A stretch of DNA of 47,648 nt, taken from the NCBI GenBank assembly GCA_913057725.1, contig CAJXOS010000037.1, positions 1 through 47,648 of the forward strand. The letters run 5' to 3'. The notes beneath the pieces are model-generated. The model was not told where the DNA came from, searched no databases, and saw only the letters and a list, made by a program, of their open reading frames with translations. Positions 17,858-26,051 of this stretch are shown here, piece after piece (the stretch's first letter is position 1; each line of letters opens with the position of its first letter). The position numbers and the translations under genes were made by a program. Source of the stretch: an uncultured Lewinella sp. GTDB lineage: Bacteria; Bacteroidota; Bacteroidia; Chitinophagales; Saprospiraceae.

Positions 17858-20017
17858 ATGAAGAGAAAATCACGGTTTTCTTTCTTATGCAAAACTGACA
17901 CATTGGGCTATCCCTTAACCAGCATTAAGCAATTGCCTATGGTACACCATTACCCAGTAGGTCGGCGTCGCTCCATTTGGTCTCCGATCTCCTTCTCGCT
18001 GCGAAGAGTAGGGCCGCTTTTGTTACTATTCGGCTTACTCTGGCAGACGGCTAACGCTCAATACCGCCCACCGGGCAGTTCGATGAGTGAATGGATAACG
18101 CCCTCTGCCTATGCAGTCGACGTAGACACCTCGGAAAGCTTCAGCTCCATGTTGACGCCAGCTGAGCAGGCTGAACTCAAAAAGCGACCACAAAAGTTGA
18201 CCGTCTTCGGTTACTATCGCTTATTCCTGTACGGACGTAATATGTCCGAGCCTTATCCTAATCTTGACCCCTTTTCCAAGGCCTACGGTGTAGGAGATGG
18301 TTATCGCGAACCGATGCTATCCCTCAATGTACTGGCTCGCCCAAATGGTCGGTCAAGCTTTGGTACAGAGCTCTTCTTCTTTACCCCGTACCTTGGCTCC
18401 GGTCCCGTCGACAATGTCTTCTCTGTTAACCTTGGATTGAACTTCTACGGAAACTTCCGCACCGAACACGGTACATTCGGCGTTCGGGCAGGTGGTATCC
18501 ACTGGTACAATCTGAGTCCTTTTACGATTGGCGTATACCAGGTACTCGATCGTTTCTCCATTTTTGATCGTACACCTTGGGAAGGGGTTACCCAAAACAA
18601 GAAGTATGATGCCTTCTACGATACCGGTTCGGTAAATGTGGGAGACCTTCGTTGGAACTTCCAAGCTTTCCAAGGATTGGCACTAAATGGAGGGAAACTT
18701 GCCGGTGACTTAGCCTTTGATTTATTCATGGGTAAAATGCAACCCAATGGAGGCCTGCCTGGCGCACAAACTGATCCTAATGTAACCATCCAAAACCCAG
18801 GTATTGCAGGTAATATACCGACCTACCAAGGATTTACTGGCGATCGCCGTGTTCTTCCAAGTTATGTAACTGGAGGCCGCATCGCCAAGACCTTTGGTGC
18901 TGAACGCAACGAGATTGCCTACAATACTATCTACAGCCATACCGTGCTGGATAGCATCTCGCGCGAAAACTGGAATAACCATGTTCACACCCTGAGTTAC
19001 AAACTCAATATTGCCGATATCAATATTACGGGTGAGATAGGCGCCAGTAGCTTCCAAAGCCCGCTCACAGATCAGCTCTGGGGTGAGGCGCTGATGCTGC
19101 GTGTGAAAGTACCTAAGAAGTATACCCGTATTCCAATTGACCTGCAGGTATACCAGATTGGTAAGAACTTCTTCAACCAGAATGGTGAAATCAATACCTT
19201 CAGTAATCCTGAAATTCAGCAAAACTTTGCTGTGAATGTGGCTGCCGGACAAATTTCTACCGGAGGGCTCCTGACGCAGGTCAACCAGCTGGCACATAAC
19301 CGCCGCGGGGTGAATCTGAACACAGGTGTAGACTGGAAAGAATTCAAGTTCAACTTCGGTTGGGGACTTGCCGCTGAATTGGAAGCACTCAATAATCAGA
19401 TTTCTTACGTTCACCGAGTGAACGGATTGGCACTATCACGGGTTTATAATCCATTCCCTGCTAATGCAACCAGTGCTACCGTATTCGGCCCTTACGGTCG
19501 TAAGTTCTCGTTCTTCCGTGGTGTATCAGAGGTGGTACAAACGACCGACCTCGATCCAGCAACAGCACAGACGCTGACCAGAAAGTACTACCATTCCGTA
19601 GATCTACAAGCTAAGTATCGGACTAAGTTAGGTGATAAGGCCTTCTACCTTTTCTATTTAGGTAACCTGCAGTCCGCAAAGTCGGCAGCAAGTCTATGGC
19701 CCAGCTTGAATGAAGACAGCTACCTCTACGTGCAATACCACGAGTTTGACGTCTACTACGAGATCTTCAAGGACTTCCTCCTTACGGGCTATTTCGGTTT
19801 AGAACGTGCTCAGGGTGGAAACTTCACCCAATGGGGAGAAAACAACCTGCCTAGTGACCAAACAGGTACCGGCATTGGTCTTGGTTTTGACTGGACCATC
19901 AATGAGGCTACCGGCTTGTATTTCCGCTATCGTCATATGGAGTTCGAAGACGCTAACTTCACCTTGGATCGCTTCAAGGGTGACGAGATCACGGTGGAAT
20001 TGAAAACTTATTTCTAA
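17858..20017 (+). CDS. Outer-membrane beta-barrel protein (putative glycan porin), operon gene 1
   Basis: 719 residues, or 692 if translation begins at ATG 17939 (MVHHYPVG), which gives a more ordinary signal peptide ending LLLLFGLLWQTANAQ. The mature chain is rich in alternating amphipathic strands with aromatic ends (TVFGYYRLFLYGRN, FFFTPYLGSG, LSVNLGLNFYGNF-type stretches) and finishes with ELKTYF, a terminal Phe strand typical of BAM-inserted barrels. It lacks the plug domain, TonB box and length of a SusC transporter. Genes 2-4 of the operon follow at 21, 31 and 24 bases. Its place in a glucan locus suggests a specific oligosaccharide channel, but no named family was recognised. The upstream operator and TAAATTTG box imply induction by the SusR-like regulator. 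Confidence 0.75.
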   Translation: MKRKSRFSFLCKTDTLGYPLTSIKQLPMVHHYPVGRRRSIWSPISFSLRRVGPLLLLFGLLWQTANAQYRPPGSSMSEWITPSAYAVDVDTSESFSSMLTPAEQAELKKRPQKLTVFGYYRLFLYGRNMSEPYPNLDPFSKAYGVGDGYREPMLSLNVLARPNGRSSFGTELFFFTPYLGSGPVDNVFSVNLGLNFYGNFRTEHGTFGVRAGGIHWYNLSPFTIGVYQVLDRFSIFDRTPWEGVTQNKKYDAFYDTGSVNVGDLRWNFQAFQGLALNGGKLAGDLAFDLFMGKMQPNGGLPGAQTDPNVTIQNPGIAGNIPTYQGFTGDRRVLPSYVTGGRIAKTFGAERNEIAYNTIYSHTVLDSISRENWNNHVHTLSYKLNIADINITGEIGASSFQSPLTDQLWGEALMLRVKVPKKYTRIPIDLQVYQIGKNFFNQNGEINTFSNPEIQQNFAVNVAAGQISTGGLLTQVNQLAHNRRGVNLNTGVDWKEFKFNFGWGLAAELEALNNQISYVHRVNGLALSRVYNPFPANATSATVFGPYGRKFSFFRGVSEVVQTTDLDPATAQTLTRKYYHSVDLQAKYRTKLGDKAFYLFYLGNLQSAKSAASLWPSLNEDSYLYVQYHEFDVYYEIFKDFLLTGYFGLERAQGGNFTQWGENNLPSDQTGTGIGLGFDWTINEATGLYFRYRHMEFEDANFTLDRFKGDEITVELKTYF

Positions 20018-20038
20018 AACCAGCACACTCTATATAAT

Positions 20039-21826
20039 ATGAAGACTTTTTCTTACTCCTTATTTGCACTGCTACTGCTATCCGTGCTGGGTACTAGCTT
20101 GCAGGCACAGGATGGCTCTTCCTTACCGAGTCGAAAGGATGCTTCGGCTAATCAGATCGTTCAGTTTAACGGATTGGGCCGTACTATACTTAATCAAACG
20201 AGCATTGATGGAGCCCTGCTGGACTCCGATTCTACCACCGCAAGAAGCTTGACGGATGGTGAATTCCTACTGGATGTAGCTATCAATGCACAACCTAATG
20301 ATAAGACGGAGGTACAAGGTATTCTTCGTCTGCGTAACGAATTCGGTGGCTTCTTTGGCGCCGGTGTTACCGTAGAAATTCGTGAGTTATGGGCGCGTGG
20401 CTTGATCGGCAATACCGTTCGCTACCGCGTGGGTGATTTTGACCACGTCATGACTCCTTATACCTTCTACATGCCTGAAGAGGATGGTGTAATCAATGAA
20501 CCAACCATCTTCCAACCACAGAAAGATGTAATCTACTACGAGCAGTTCTATGGTGACGGTAATACCCGTCGTGTGCAGGGTGCGAACCTTGACTTTGGAC
20601 TGGACTTTCCAGTGATCCTTCAGGAGGTGAAGGCAGATGCCTTTATCGCCCGCCTTCGCGGAACGGATTTCTTTACTACCCCTAACCGCTTTGTGGGAGG
20701 TGGTCAGTTAGACTTCTCAACCCGCCGTCTGCAAGACACCACTGGTATCAAAGCTGATTTTGGTGTGAACTGGTCAAATGTATGGGATGACCTACAGTCT
20801 GGTAACGCTACCACGGGTATCCGTAATAATGTACTGACTGTTGACTTCAACATCGATCTATATGATTCTGAGCAATTGGGCGTGCAGATTGTCGGTGAAG
20901 TAGGACAATCTAACCTAATTGAGCGCGAAGGAGAGAAAACACTAGCGGAAGAGGATGACACCTTCCTGGAAGCTGGTGTAGACATCCAGTTCAAGAAGAG
21001 CAAGTTGGGCTTCAGTGCTCGCTTCCTTGATATTGGTCCTGACTTCTTCAGTATTGCAGCTCAGAGCCGTCGTATTGACTTTACCAACCAGAGAACTTTC
21101 TACAACCGGATCGGTAATGAGCGTTTTGTGCGGATGCCAACCTTGTTTGATATCAGCCGTGATCGTGCCTTGTATACCTTCCAGTTGGCGGAGACTTTGA
21201 TGGCTTATGACCCACGTTATACCAACGTAATGCCGTACGGCCAGGCTACTCCTAACCGTACTGGACTCCAGTTGGGCGTTACCTATGGTGACGATGATAG
21301 CCCAGTAGATGGCGACCTATCCGTGGCGCTACTAGAGGAGCATCGTGGCCAAGGTACCTTCCAGTTGAAGAGTTTCATGCAAATTCGTCTTGGAGCCAAC
21401 GTTCATATTGACCGTCTGGCGGATTGGAAGAAAACAACTAAGCTTACCTTAGGGTTACAACAAGAGCAGACGGACCGTGATGGTGTAGAAGTAGAGCAAG
21501 TGGACCTGAGTTCGACACTACTGGAAGTGGGTTTGGAAGCAGAGCTATTTAGCCGTTTCGATCTGTTGTTGGGAGCTAAGTTTTTGACGGCTGAAGGACG
21601 TGACTATGTGCCAGAGCTAGACCGTTTCAACGACGTTGAGGACTTCCCAGCTCCATTTATTGCTGATGATACAGAATCACTAATTGGTGCCGGTATCCGT
21701 TACCGCTTCCGTGATGATGTATACCTAACGATCCAGTATCAGCAGTTCAGCATTGAGCGTGCCACCGATCCAACTAATGATTATGACTTGCGCCAGTTCT
21801 TCGCGCAGTATAACATGGAATTCTAA
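20039..21826 (+). CDS. Outer-membrane beta-barrel protein, operon gene 2
   Basis: 595 residues with signal peptide MKTFSYSLFALLLLSVLGTSLQAQ. The body alternates short amphipathic strands and turns (TEVQGILRLRNEFGGFFGAGVTVEIRELWARG, TVRYRVGDFDHVMTPYTFY, IGAGIRYRFRDDVYLTIQYQQFSIE) and ends FFAQYNMEF, again with a terminal Phe. The 'RLRNEFGGF...REL..RG' opening followed by a 'GDF' strand resembles bacterial outer-membrane proteins of the porin type rather than TonB-dependent receptors. Possible roles are a second channel of different selectivity, or a partner of the 719-residue barrel; there is no plug. It begins 21 bases after gene 1, so the two are translated from one message. Confidence 0.72.
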   Translation: MKTFSYSLFALLLLSVLGTSLQAQDGSSLPSRKDASANQIVQFNGLGRTILNQTSIDGALLDSDSTTARSLTDGEFLLDVAINAQPNDKTEVQGILRLRNEFGGFFGAGVTVEIRELWARGLIGNTVRYRVGDFDHVMTPYTFYMPEEDGVINEPTIFQPQKDVIYYEQFYGDGNTRRVQGANLDFGLDFPVILQEVKADAFIARLRGTDFFTTPNRFVGGGQLDFSTRRLQDTTGIKADFGVNWSNVWDDLQSGNATTGIRNNVLTVDFNIDLYDSEQLGVQIVGEVGQSNLIEREGEKTLAEEDDTFLEAGVDIQFKKSKLGFSARFLDIGPDFFSIAAQSRRIDFTNQRTFYNRIGNERFVRMPTLFDISRDRALYTFQLAETLMAYDPRYTNVMPYGQATPNRTGLQLGVTYGDDDSPVDGDLSVALLEEHRGQGTFQLKSFMQIRLGANVHIDRLADWKKTTKLTLGLQQEQTDRDGVEVEQVDLSSTLLEVGLEAELFSRFDLLLGAKFLTAEGRDYVPELDRFNDVEDFPAPFIADDTESLIGAGIRYRFRDDVYLTIQYQQFSIERATDPTNDYDLRQFFAQYNMEF

Positions 21827-21857
21827 TTCAATTCAGACAATATCATAGCTTAAGAAT

Positions 21858-22859
21858 ATGAAAAACATATCATTATATACCATCTTGTCACTCTTCATCC
21901 TGGTAGGGTTGGGGTGTGACCACGAGACGGACTTCTTTGATGGTCCGAACTTGGAGGACCGCTTCGGTGAGTTTAACTTGCTCGAAGGCCTGGCGGTAAA
22001 TCGCACTACAGTAGATTTCTCTGCTGGCGAGGATGTTCGGATGACTGCACGTTTCAATAAAAATGTGGATTTCATCATCCGTATTACTGGATTGGAGAGT
22101 GGTGCCGTGAAGGTTATCGAAGGTTTCGATAATGAGCTTGATGCCACCAATGCGATCTGGGAAGGTGGTACTACAATTCTACCACTATTCCGCTTGGAGA
22201 TGTGCCGCATCGAATTGGAGATTCCTGAAGAAAGCCTGGTACTGGAAGCAATGGTAGAAGTTGTAGGTGCTCGCGTTTATGAAGGCTCTCTTTTCACCGA
22301 CTTTGAAGATGACCTGGGTAGTGATCTCTTCCTCGGAAATTTTGAGTTTGAGCTTACTGGAAATACTGGCCGTCGCTTTGATGGAAATGCTGCAGAAGGC
22401 AACGTTTACTATTACTTCGAAGGAACAGATAATGTAGTTCCTAACTTCTTCGCAGGTCTGGTAGATATTAGCTCTACCACTACCGGAGAGACCTATGCTC
22501 CACTACCGACCACGGTGCCAGAAGATCTGTGGTTCAACTGCTTCATGTACGCTGACGGAGGCCCACACGGTATTGCTGTAATCCAGTTTATTGTGGATTC
22601 CAATGATAGTGGCGCTTTTGAAGATGGCGTAGATGCTGCATTCCAGTTAGACGGTGACTTCCCACTTGATTGGACGGGGTGGCGCCATATCAACCATACG
22701 ATGGCTGATTTGGGGATGACCGAAGAAGACGTTACTAAGATTGTGGCGATCCGCATGCTTCTGATTTCGAATATGAATTCACAGCCAAATCCACCATTGC
22801 AGGTCGATTATGGTATTGACTTCCTCACCTTTACTAGTGGTGCTCCACTGGAACTGTAA
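21858..22859 (+). CDS. Surface lipoprotein with carbohydrate-binding-like beta-sandwich, operon gene 3
   Basis: 333 residues. The lipobox is LVGLGC with C20; the next residues (DHETD) are acidic, as in Bacteroidota lipoprotein export signals that send proteins to the cell surface. Residues about 30-135 look like an Ig-type domain (FSAGEDVRMTARFNKNVDFIIRITGL). From about 145 a larger beta-sandwich (SLFTDFEDDLGSD, DWTGWRHINHTMADLGMTEEDV, VDYGIDFLTF) resembles the galactose-binding/CBM11-type fold also present twice in the next gene. The likely role is capturing glucan at the surface, comparable to SusE/F-type surface glycan-binding proteins, but without their sequence signature. Function is inferred from operon position. 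Confidence 0.65.
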   Translation: MKNISLYTILSLFILVGLGCDHETDFFDGPNLEDRFGEFNLLEGLAVNRTTVDFSAGEDVRMTARFNKNVDFIIRITGLESGAVKVIEGFDNELDATNAIWEGGTTILPLFRLEMCRIELEIPEESLVLEAMVEVVGARVYEGSLFTDFEDDLGSDLFLGNFEFELTGNTGRRFDGNAAEGNVYYYFEGTDNVVPNFFAGLVDISSTTTGETYAPLPTTVPEDLWFNCFMYADGGPHGIAVIQFIVDSNDSGAFEDGVDAAFQLDGDFPLDWTGWRHINHTMADLGMTEEDVTKIVAIRMLLISNMNSQPNPPLQVDYGIDFLTFTSGAPLEL

Positions 22860-22883
22860 GGTTTCATGTAGCACAAAAAAATC

Positions 22884-24122
22884 GTGATGATGAAAAAGTA
22901 TAAGTTTTTCCAAACAACCAAGAGTCGCGGATTTGCGCCGCTGTTCTTATTGGCTCTGTTGGTCGTTGTGATGAGTGCCTGTGGTATTCAGTTTCAATCC
23001 AACAGCTTGTACGACGGGATGGAAGAAGCAGAAGTTGTTCCCAAGCCAGAACGCATTTCACTGGCCGTAGAACCCGTGATCTTTGAAGATGATGGTGCTA
23101 ACTTCTGGACACCAAATGACTCAGATTGTACCAAAGGTGCAGTCGTAGAGGATGTAACGCGTAGCGGCGACCGCGCCCTAAAGATCAACTGGAATCGTGG
23201 AGAGTGTGAGTGGGCCGGATTTGGTATTGGCTGGGATGATTGGGCCGGAAAGGATCTTTCTGCTGTGTTTGATCATGCTGCAATCCAGATGTATGTGCGT
23301 TCCGTTGAGGGTAAAATGTTCGGTTTGCCGATCGTTCTAACTCTGGAAGACTACAGCGGTAACATGGCTTGGTCTTACATCTCAAATAAGTATTTCGAAC
23401 GCTACTTCATTGATGAAGAATGGCAGAAAGTGGCAGTGCCACTGAATACCTTTGATCTCAATGAAGATGGTCTTGATATCACCAACATCAAGCAGTTGAT
23501 GTTTGAGTTGCAGCAGGCTGGCAATGTCTACATGGACGATATTCAGCTTGTTTATTACGAAGCACCGCCGGTAGAGGTTTGGCTTCCTGATGCACCTACG
23601 CCAGATGCGGTTAGTTATCCACTGACCTTGTTCGGCGACGAATTTATCAACAACAATGGTTGGGGATTATTCGAGGACCATTGCCAGGATTTCAAACTGA
23701 CGTCCGCAACGAGTAGCGAGGGTTCTAAGTCGATTCATGCTACCTGGGATGCATCGAAGGATGAATGTTATCGCGTGGGCATCGGTGTGAGCTGGAACAA
23801 GTGGTTCCGGGTTGATATCACCCCTGCTAAAGATGACATGATGATCATGGTTGACCTTAAGAGTGATGAGGACTTGCTGAGTAGCCAGAACATTGGTTTT
23901 GGTTTCGAAGACTATGAGCGTCGTACCTCTTTTGTGAAACTGAGCAGTGACTACCTCCCAGGAGGAACATTTAACACGGGCGATTGGCAAACCGTCACCA
24001 TTCCAATTGCGGATTTACCAGCAGGCTTAGACTTGGCTGATATCAAGCAATTGATGATCCAAATGGATAAGAAAGGTGAAGTTTATATTGATAACATTCG
24101 CCTAGTACGTACAGACAGTTAA
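22884..24122 (+). CDS. Lipoprotein with two tandem CBM11-like domains, operon gene 4
   Basis: 412 residues; lipobox VVVMSAC with C33. Two homologous beta-sandwich domains follow: about 60-220 (VIFEDDGANFW...GFGIGWDDWAGKD...IKQLMFELQQAGNVYMDDIQLV) and about 240-410 (TLFGDEFINNNGWG...GIGVSWNKWFRVD...IKQLMIQMDKKGEVYIDNIRLV). The IKQLM...G.VY.D.I.LV ending and the W-rich core match CBM11/CIA30-like carbohydrate-binding modules, whose known ligands include mixed-linkage beta-glucans. No catalytic residues are seen. Unlike gene 3, no acidic export signal follows the cysteine, so it may face the periplasm. It closes the operon and is followed by a strong intrinsic terminator at 24196-24235. Confidence 0.75.
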   Translation: MMMKKYKFFQTTKSRGFAPLFLLALLVVVMSACGIQFQSNSLYDGMEEAEVVPKPERISLAVEPVIFEDDGANFWTPNDSDCTKGAVVEDVTRSGDRALKINWNRGECEWAGFGIGWDDWAGKDLSAVFDHAAIQMYVRSVEGKMFGLPIVLTLEDYSGNMAWSYISNKYFERYFIDEEWQKVAVPLNTFDLNEDGLDITNIKQLMFELQQAGNVYMDDIQLVYYEAPPVEVWLPDAPTPDAVSYPLTLFGDEFINNNGWGLFEDHCQDFKLTSATSSEGSKSIHATWDASKDECYRVGIGVSWNKWFRVDITPAKDDMMIMVDLKSDEDLLSSQNIGFGFEDYERRTSFVKLSSDYLPGGTFNTGDWQTVTIPIADLPAGLDLADIKQLMIQMDKKGEVYIDNIRLVRTDS

Positions 24123-24195
24123 TTAAGCTTACCATACAGTAAACTTCTTCCGTTTTAGGAAGGTGTGCTTGCTAGTTAATAGTGAGTACAAGTAT

Positions 24196-24235
24196 ACGGA
24201 GTAGCCAAATCCTATCGGGCTACTCCGTTTTTTTT
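24196..24235 (+). terminator. Rho-independent terminator of the porin operon
   Basis: ACGGAGTAGCC (24196-24206) pairs perfectly with GGCTACTCCGT (24218-24228), with an 11-base loop and a run of eight to nine T. It lies 74 bases after the stop of operon gene 4. Confidence 0.92.
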
Positions 24236-24380
24236 GTCAATATTTTGGGGTCATTCGCCGAATAGAATGGAACCTGTTGCTAAATAGGTATATCTACTAA
24301 GTACTGGGAGAATAATCCCCAATTTGATTAACGTGCCTGCTCTTCTCCAGCGAGAAGCGCTTTGACTAAATATTGACCCT

Positions 24381-24617
24381 ATGCTTAGGACCATTCGCAA
24401 TCTCAATTTTGGTTGGTTACTATTACCTGCAGCTATTGTGATCATTCTTGCCGGCTTATCCATGCAAAGCAAAGCCGATGGTGGCCAGACCTTGCTTTGT
24501 TTTGATGCTGGTTGTGTTTATGTTCAAGGCACAACAAATATCCTCCTGGGTATAGTTACTAGTGTTTTTGCAATTTTCCTTTTACTTCGCAAATCACCTG
24601 GTAAAATAAGAGGGTAG
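24381..24617 (+). CDS. Small two-helix membrane protein of unknown function
   Basis: 78 residues with two hydrophobic helices (WLLLPAAIVIILAGLSM and NILLGIVTSVFAIFLLL) and a short loop with two cysteines (LLCFDAGCVYVQG), ending in basic residues. I do not recognise a family. ATG 24381 is followed by a coherent membrane-protein pattern, which is why I prefer it to the overlapping opposite-strand frame. It sits between the porin-operon terminator and a DUF1917-like gene 55 bases downstream. Both could be one small transcript. Confidence 0.5.
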   Translation: MLRTIRNLNFGWLLLPAAIVIILAGLSMQSKADGGQTLLCFDAGCVYVQGTTNILLGIVTSVFAIFLLLRKSPGKIRG

Positions 24618-24672
24618 GGGGGCAATCCAATGAGAGGCAGTACCTGTTGAATTATTAAGACCAAACTAGAAA

Positions 24673-25095
24673 ATGAGAATACCTTCGCAGATATCAGACC
24701 GGTACTGGTTGTTCGAGTTGAACGAGGCCTACCGTTTCAAGAAGCCAAGGGAAGAAAGGGCCAGTGGTAAATGGCTCATATTTGACCATGCAGAAAGAAT
24801 TGATGCGCTGTGGGAAGTTATTAGTACCGCCATCAAGAATGGACAGCTTGGGCCTAGTGCAAAGGTTGCTACCGCTAAGCCTAATCCCAATGCTAAAGAC
24901 AATGCTACCAGGGTGATCTGTGTCTTTACGGAGGATTACAATGATCGAGAGGATGTCCATCGCGTTGAACAAGAATTGCGGGCCTTGGGAGTCAAGAATC
25001 GACTTGTCTATAAGTTGGATCGCGACGTTGGAAAGTACGAGAATCGCGGGGATACCAACTTGATAAAGGAGGTAAGCGAGGCAGTGGATGATTAG
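24673..25095 (+). CDS. DUF1917/BLES03-like protein (putative phosphothreonine-lyase-like fold)
   Basis: 140 residues. SGKWLIFDHAERIDALWEVISTAIKNGQLGPSAKVAT, then RVICVFTEDYNDREDVHRVEQELRALG, then LVYKLDRDVGKYENRG, follow the motif order of the DUF1917/BLES03 family found in animals, fungi and scattered bacteria. The fold has been likened to phosphothreonine lyases, but activity has not been established for these relatives, so I assign only the family. It is cytoplasmic and normal length for a compact bacterial version. It has no obvious link to the surrounding sugar genes. Confidence 0.7.
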   Translation: MRIPSQISDRYWLFELNEAYRFKKPREERASGKWLIFDHAERIDALWEVISTAIKNGQLGPSAKVATAKPNPNAKDNATRVICVFTEDYNDREDVHRVEQELRALGVKNRLVYKLDRDVGKYENRGDTNLIKEVSEAVDD

Positions 25096-25246
25096 TATTC
25101 CGTTTGTCTTTGGCTTGCCATTTTGCTTGCGGAAACTTCGATTTCGTTAGCAAGCGGACACAGGAGTGTGAACAGGAATGGCCTCACTACTATTTCACTC
25201 TTGGTACTTTTACCGCTCATACATCCAAAAAAGGAACTTCACAGAT

Positions 25247-25741
25247 ATGAAGCGCATGACTTTCCGCTTAATCATGATGGGCATTATTGGCGCGATGCTA
25301 GTTTTCTCATCATGTGATAATGATTCACTTGATTTAGGTATTCCTTCACTAGAACGAACAACGATCTGGTCCGGGCCAACCGTGACTTTTCAGAAAGCAG
25401 ATGGAGATGATCCTAACCTGCCGGAAAACCAGGATCAACTCTCTAATTCCGTTGCGTTGACCCGAGGAAACAATGGTGGCCAGATCTACAACGCCGTAAG
25501 TGAAACCAACTCAGATAAGGATAATAGTCCGCTCGGCACCTTGTGGGCCCGTGGAACTACAGCAGATCTACAGAACCTTTCTTTCGGCGCTTTCCGGGCT
25601 ACCGTTGATAAGCCTAAAGATGCAGTAGGCCTCGATCTGGTTTTACTATTGGTAGAAGAGAATATCGCTATCGATATCAAATTCACCAGTTGGGGCCAGA
25701 ACCGGCAGGGAAGTTTTAGCTACGAGCGTTCTTCTGAATAA
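25247..25741 (+). CDS. Lipoprotein with a conserved Bacteroidota secreted domain of unknown function
   Basis: 164 residues from ATG 25247, the start directly before the lipoprotein signal (FRLIMMGIIGAMLVFSSC, lipobox Cys at about 25). The mature part has a recognisable pattern seen in secreted Bacteroidota proteins: TIWSGPTVTFQKADGDDPN, NQDQLSNSVALTRGNNGGQIYN, SPLGTLWARG, KDAVGLDLVLLLVEENIAIDIKFTSW and a GSFSYERS ending. In larger proteins this unit is often attached to adhesion or sorting domains; here it stands alone. No function is known to me. It converges on the second glycosidase, with an elaborate set of hairpins between them. Confidence 0.7.
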   Translation: MKRMTFRLIMMGIIGAMLVFSSCDNDSLDLGIPSLERTTIWSGPTVTFQKADGDDPNLPENQDQLSNSVALTRGNNGGQIYNAVSETNSDKDNSPLGTLWARGTTADLQNLSFGAFRATVDKPKDAVGLDLVLLLVEENIAIDIKFTSWGQNRQGSFSYERSSE

Positions 25742-25785
25742 TAGTACGGAACCTTGTGATGGTCTTGGCCGGGAGCCGAGGCTTA

Positions 25786-25819
25786 GCGGGTGTTTAGGCA
25801 TAGTGACCTAAACACCCGC
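25786..25819 (+). terminator. Hairpin 1 of the convergent terminator region
   Basis: GCGGGTGTTTAGG (25786-25798) is the exact reverse complement of CCTAAACACCCGC (25807-25819), with an 8-base loop. It is 45 bases after the lipoprotein stop. There is no long T-run, only GTGTTTTCC downstream, so it may act as a bidirectional or RNA-stabilising hairpin. Confidence 0.7.
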
Positions 25820-25838
25820 AGTGTTTTCCAAACAAAAA

Positions 25839-25870
25839 CGGGAAGGAAGAACAGCTGTTCCCCCTTCCCG
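25839..25870. terminator. Hairpin 2 of the convergent terminator region
   Basis: CGGGAAGG (25839-25846) pairs with CCTTCCCG (25863-25870); inside, GAACAGCTGTTC (25849-25860) is a perfect 12-bp palindrome that extends the stem. Confidence 0.65.
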
Positions 25871-25872
25871 CG

Positions 25873-26030
25873 AAGACCATGTTTGGAGCGTATTGAAATT
25901 GATAATCAAGAATTTAAGGTTTTGGCGAGGTTTTTCAAATTGAGTTTGGCGGGCCAAATGAAATTTGAGAAACGAAGTCAAGTTCTTAAAGTGTTGGTTA
26001 TCAGATGAATCAAGCTCCAAGCATGGTCTT
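25873..26030. repeat. 158-bp gapless imperfect palindrome between convergent genes
   Basis: Two 78-base arms (25873-25950 and 25953-26030) flank a 2-base centre. Aligned without any gap, the left arm and the reverse complement of the right arm agree at about 56 of 78 positions, strongest at the tips (AAGACCATG...TTGGAGC) and the centre (TTTGGC gg GCCAAA). Transcribed from either side it would form a very long hairpin. It could be a decayed MITE or a bidirectional RNA structure. It gives spurious ORFs on both strands. Confidence 0.8.
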
Positions 26031-26051
26031 AGGTGAGTGTGTGATTGTCTG

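Noticed and set aside
19799..20026. Antisense ORFs inside the porin genes, and similar long shadows elsewhere
   Set aside because: They lie wholly within strongly supported genes and lack any domain content.
17858..21826. Calling the two barrels SusC and SusD
   Set aside because: Too short for SusC, no plug or TonB box; the second is a barrel, not a TPR-rich SusD lipoprotein.
25790..26020. Overlapping ORFs of 72 and 70 codons on both strands
   Set aside because: They arise from the symmetry of the 158-bp palindrome and read as near mirror images of each other, not as proteins.
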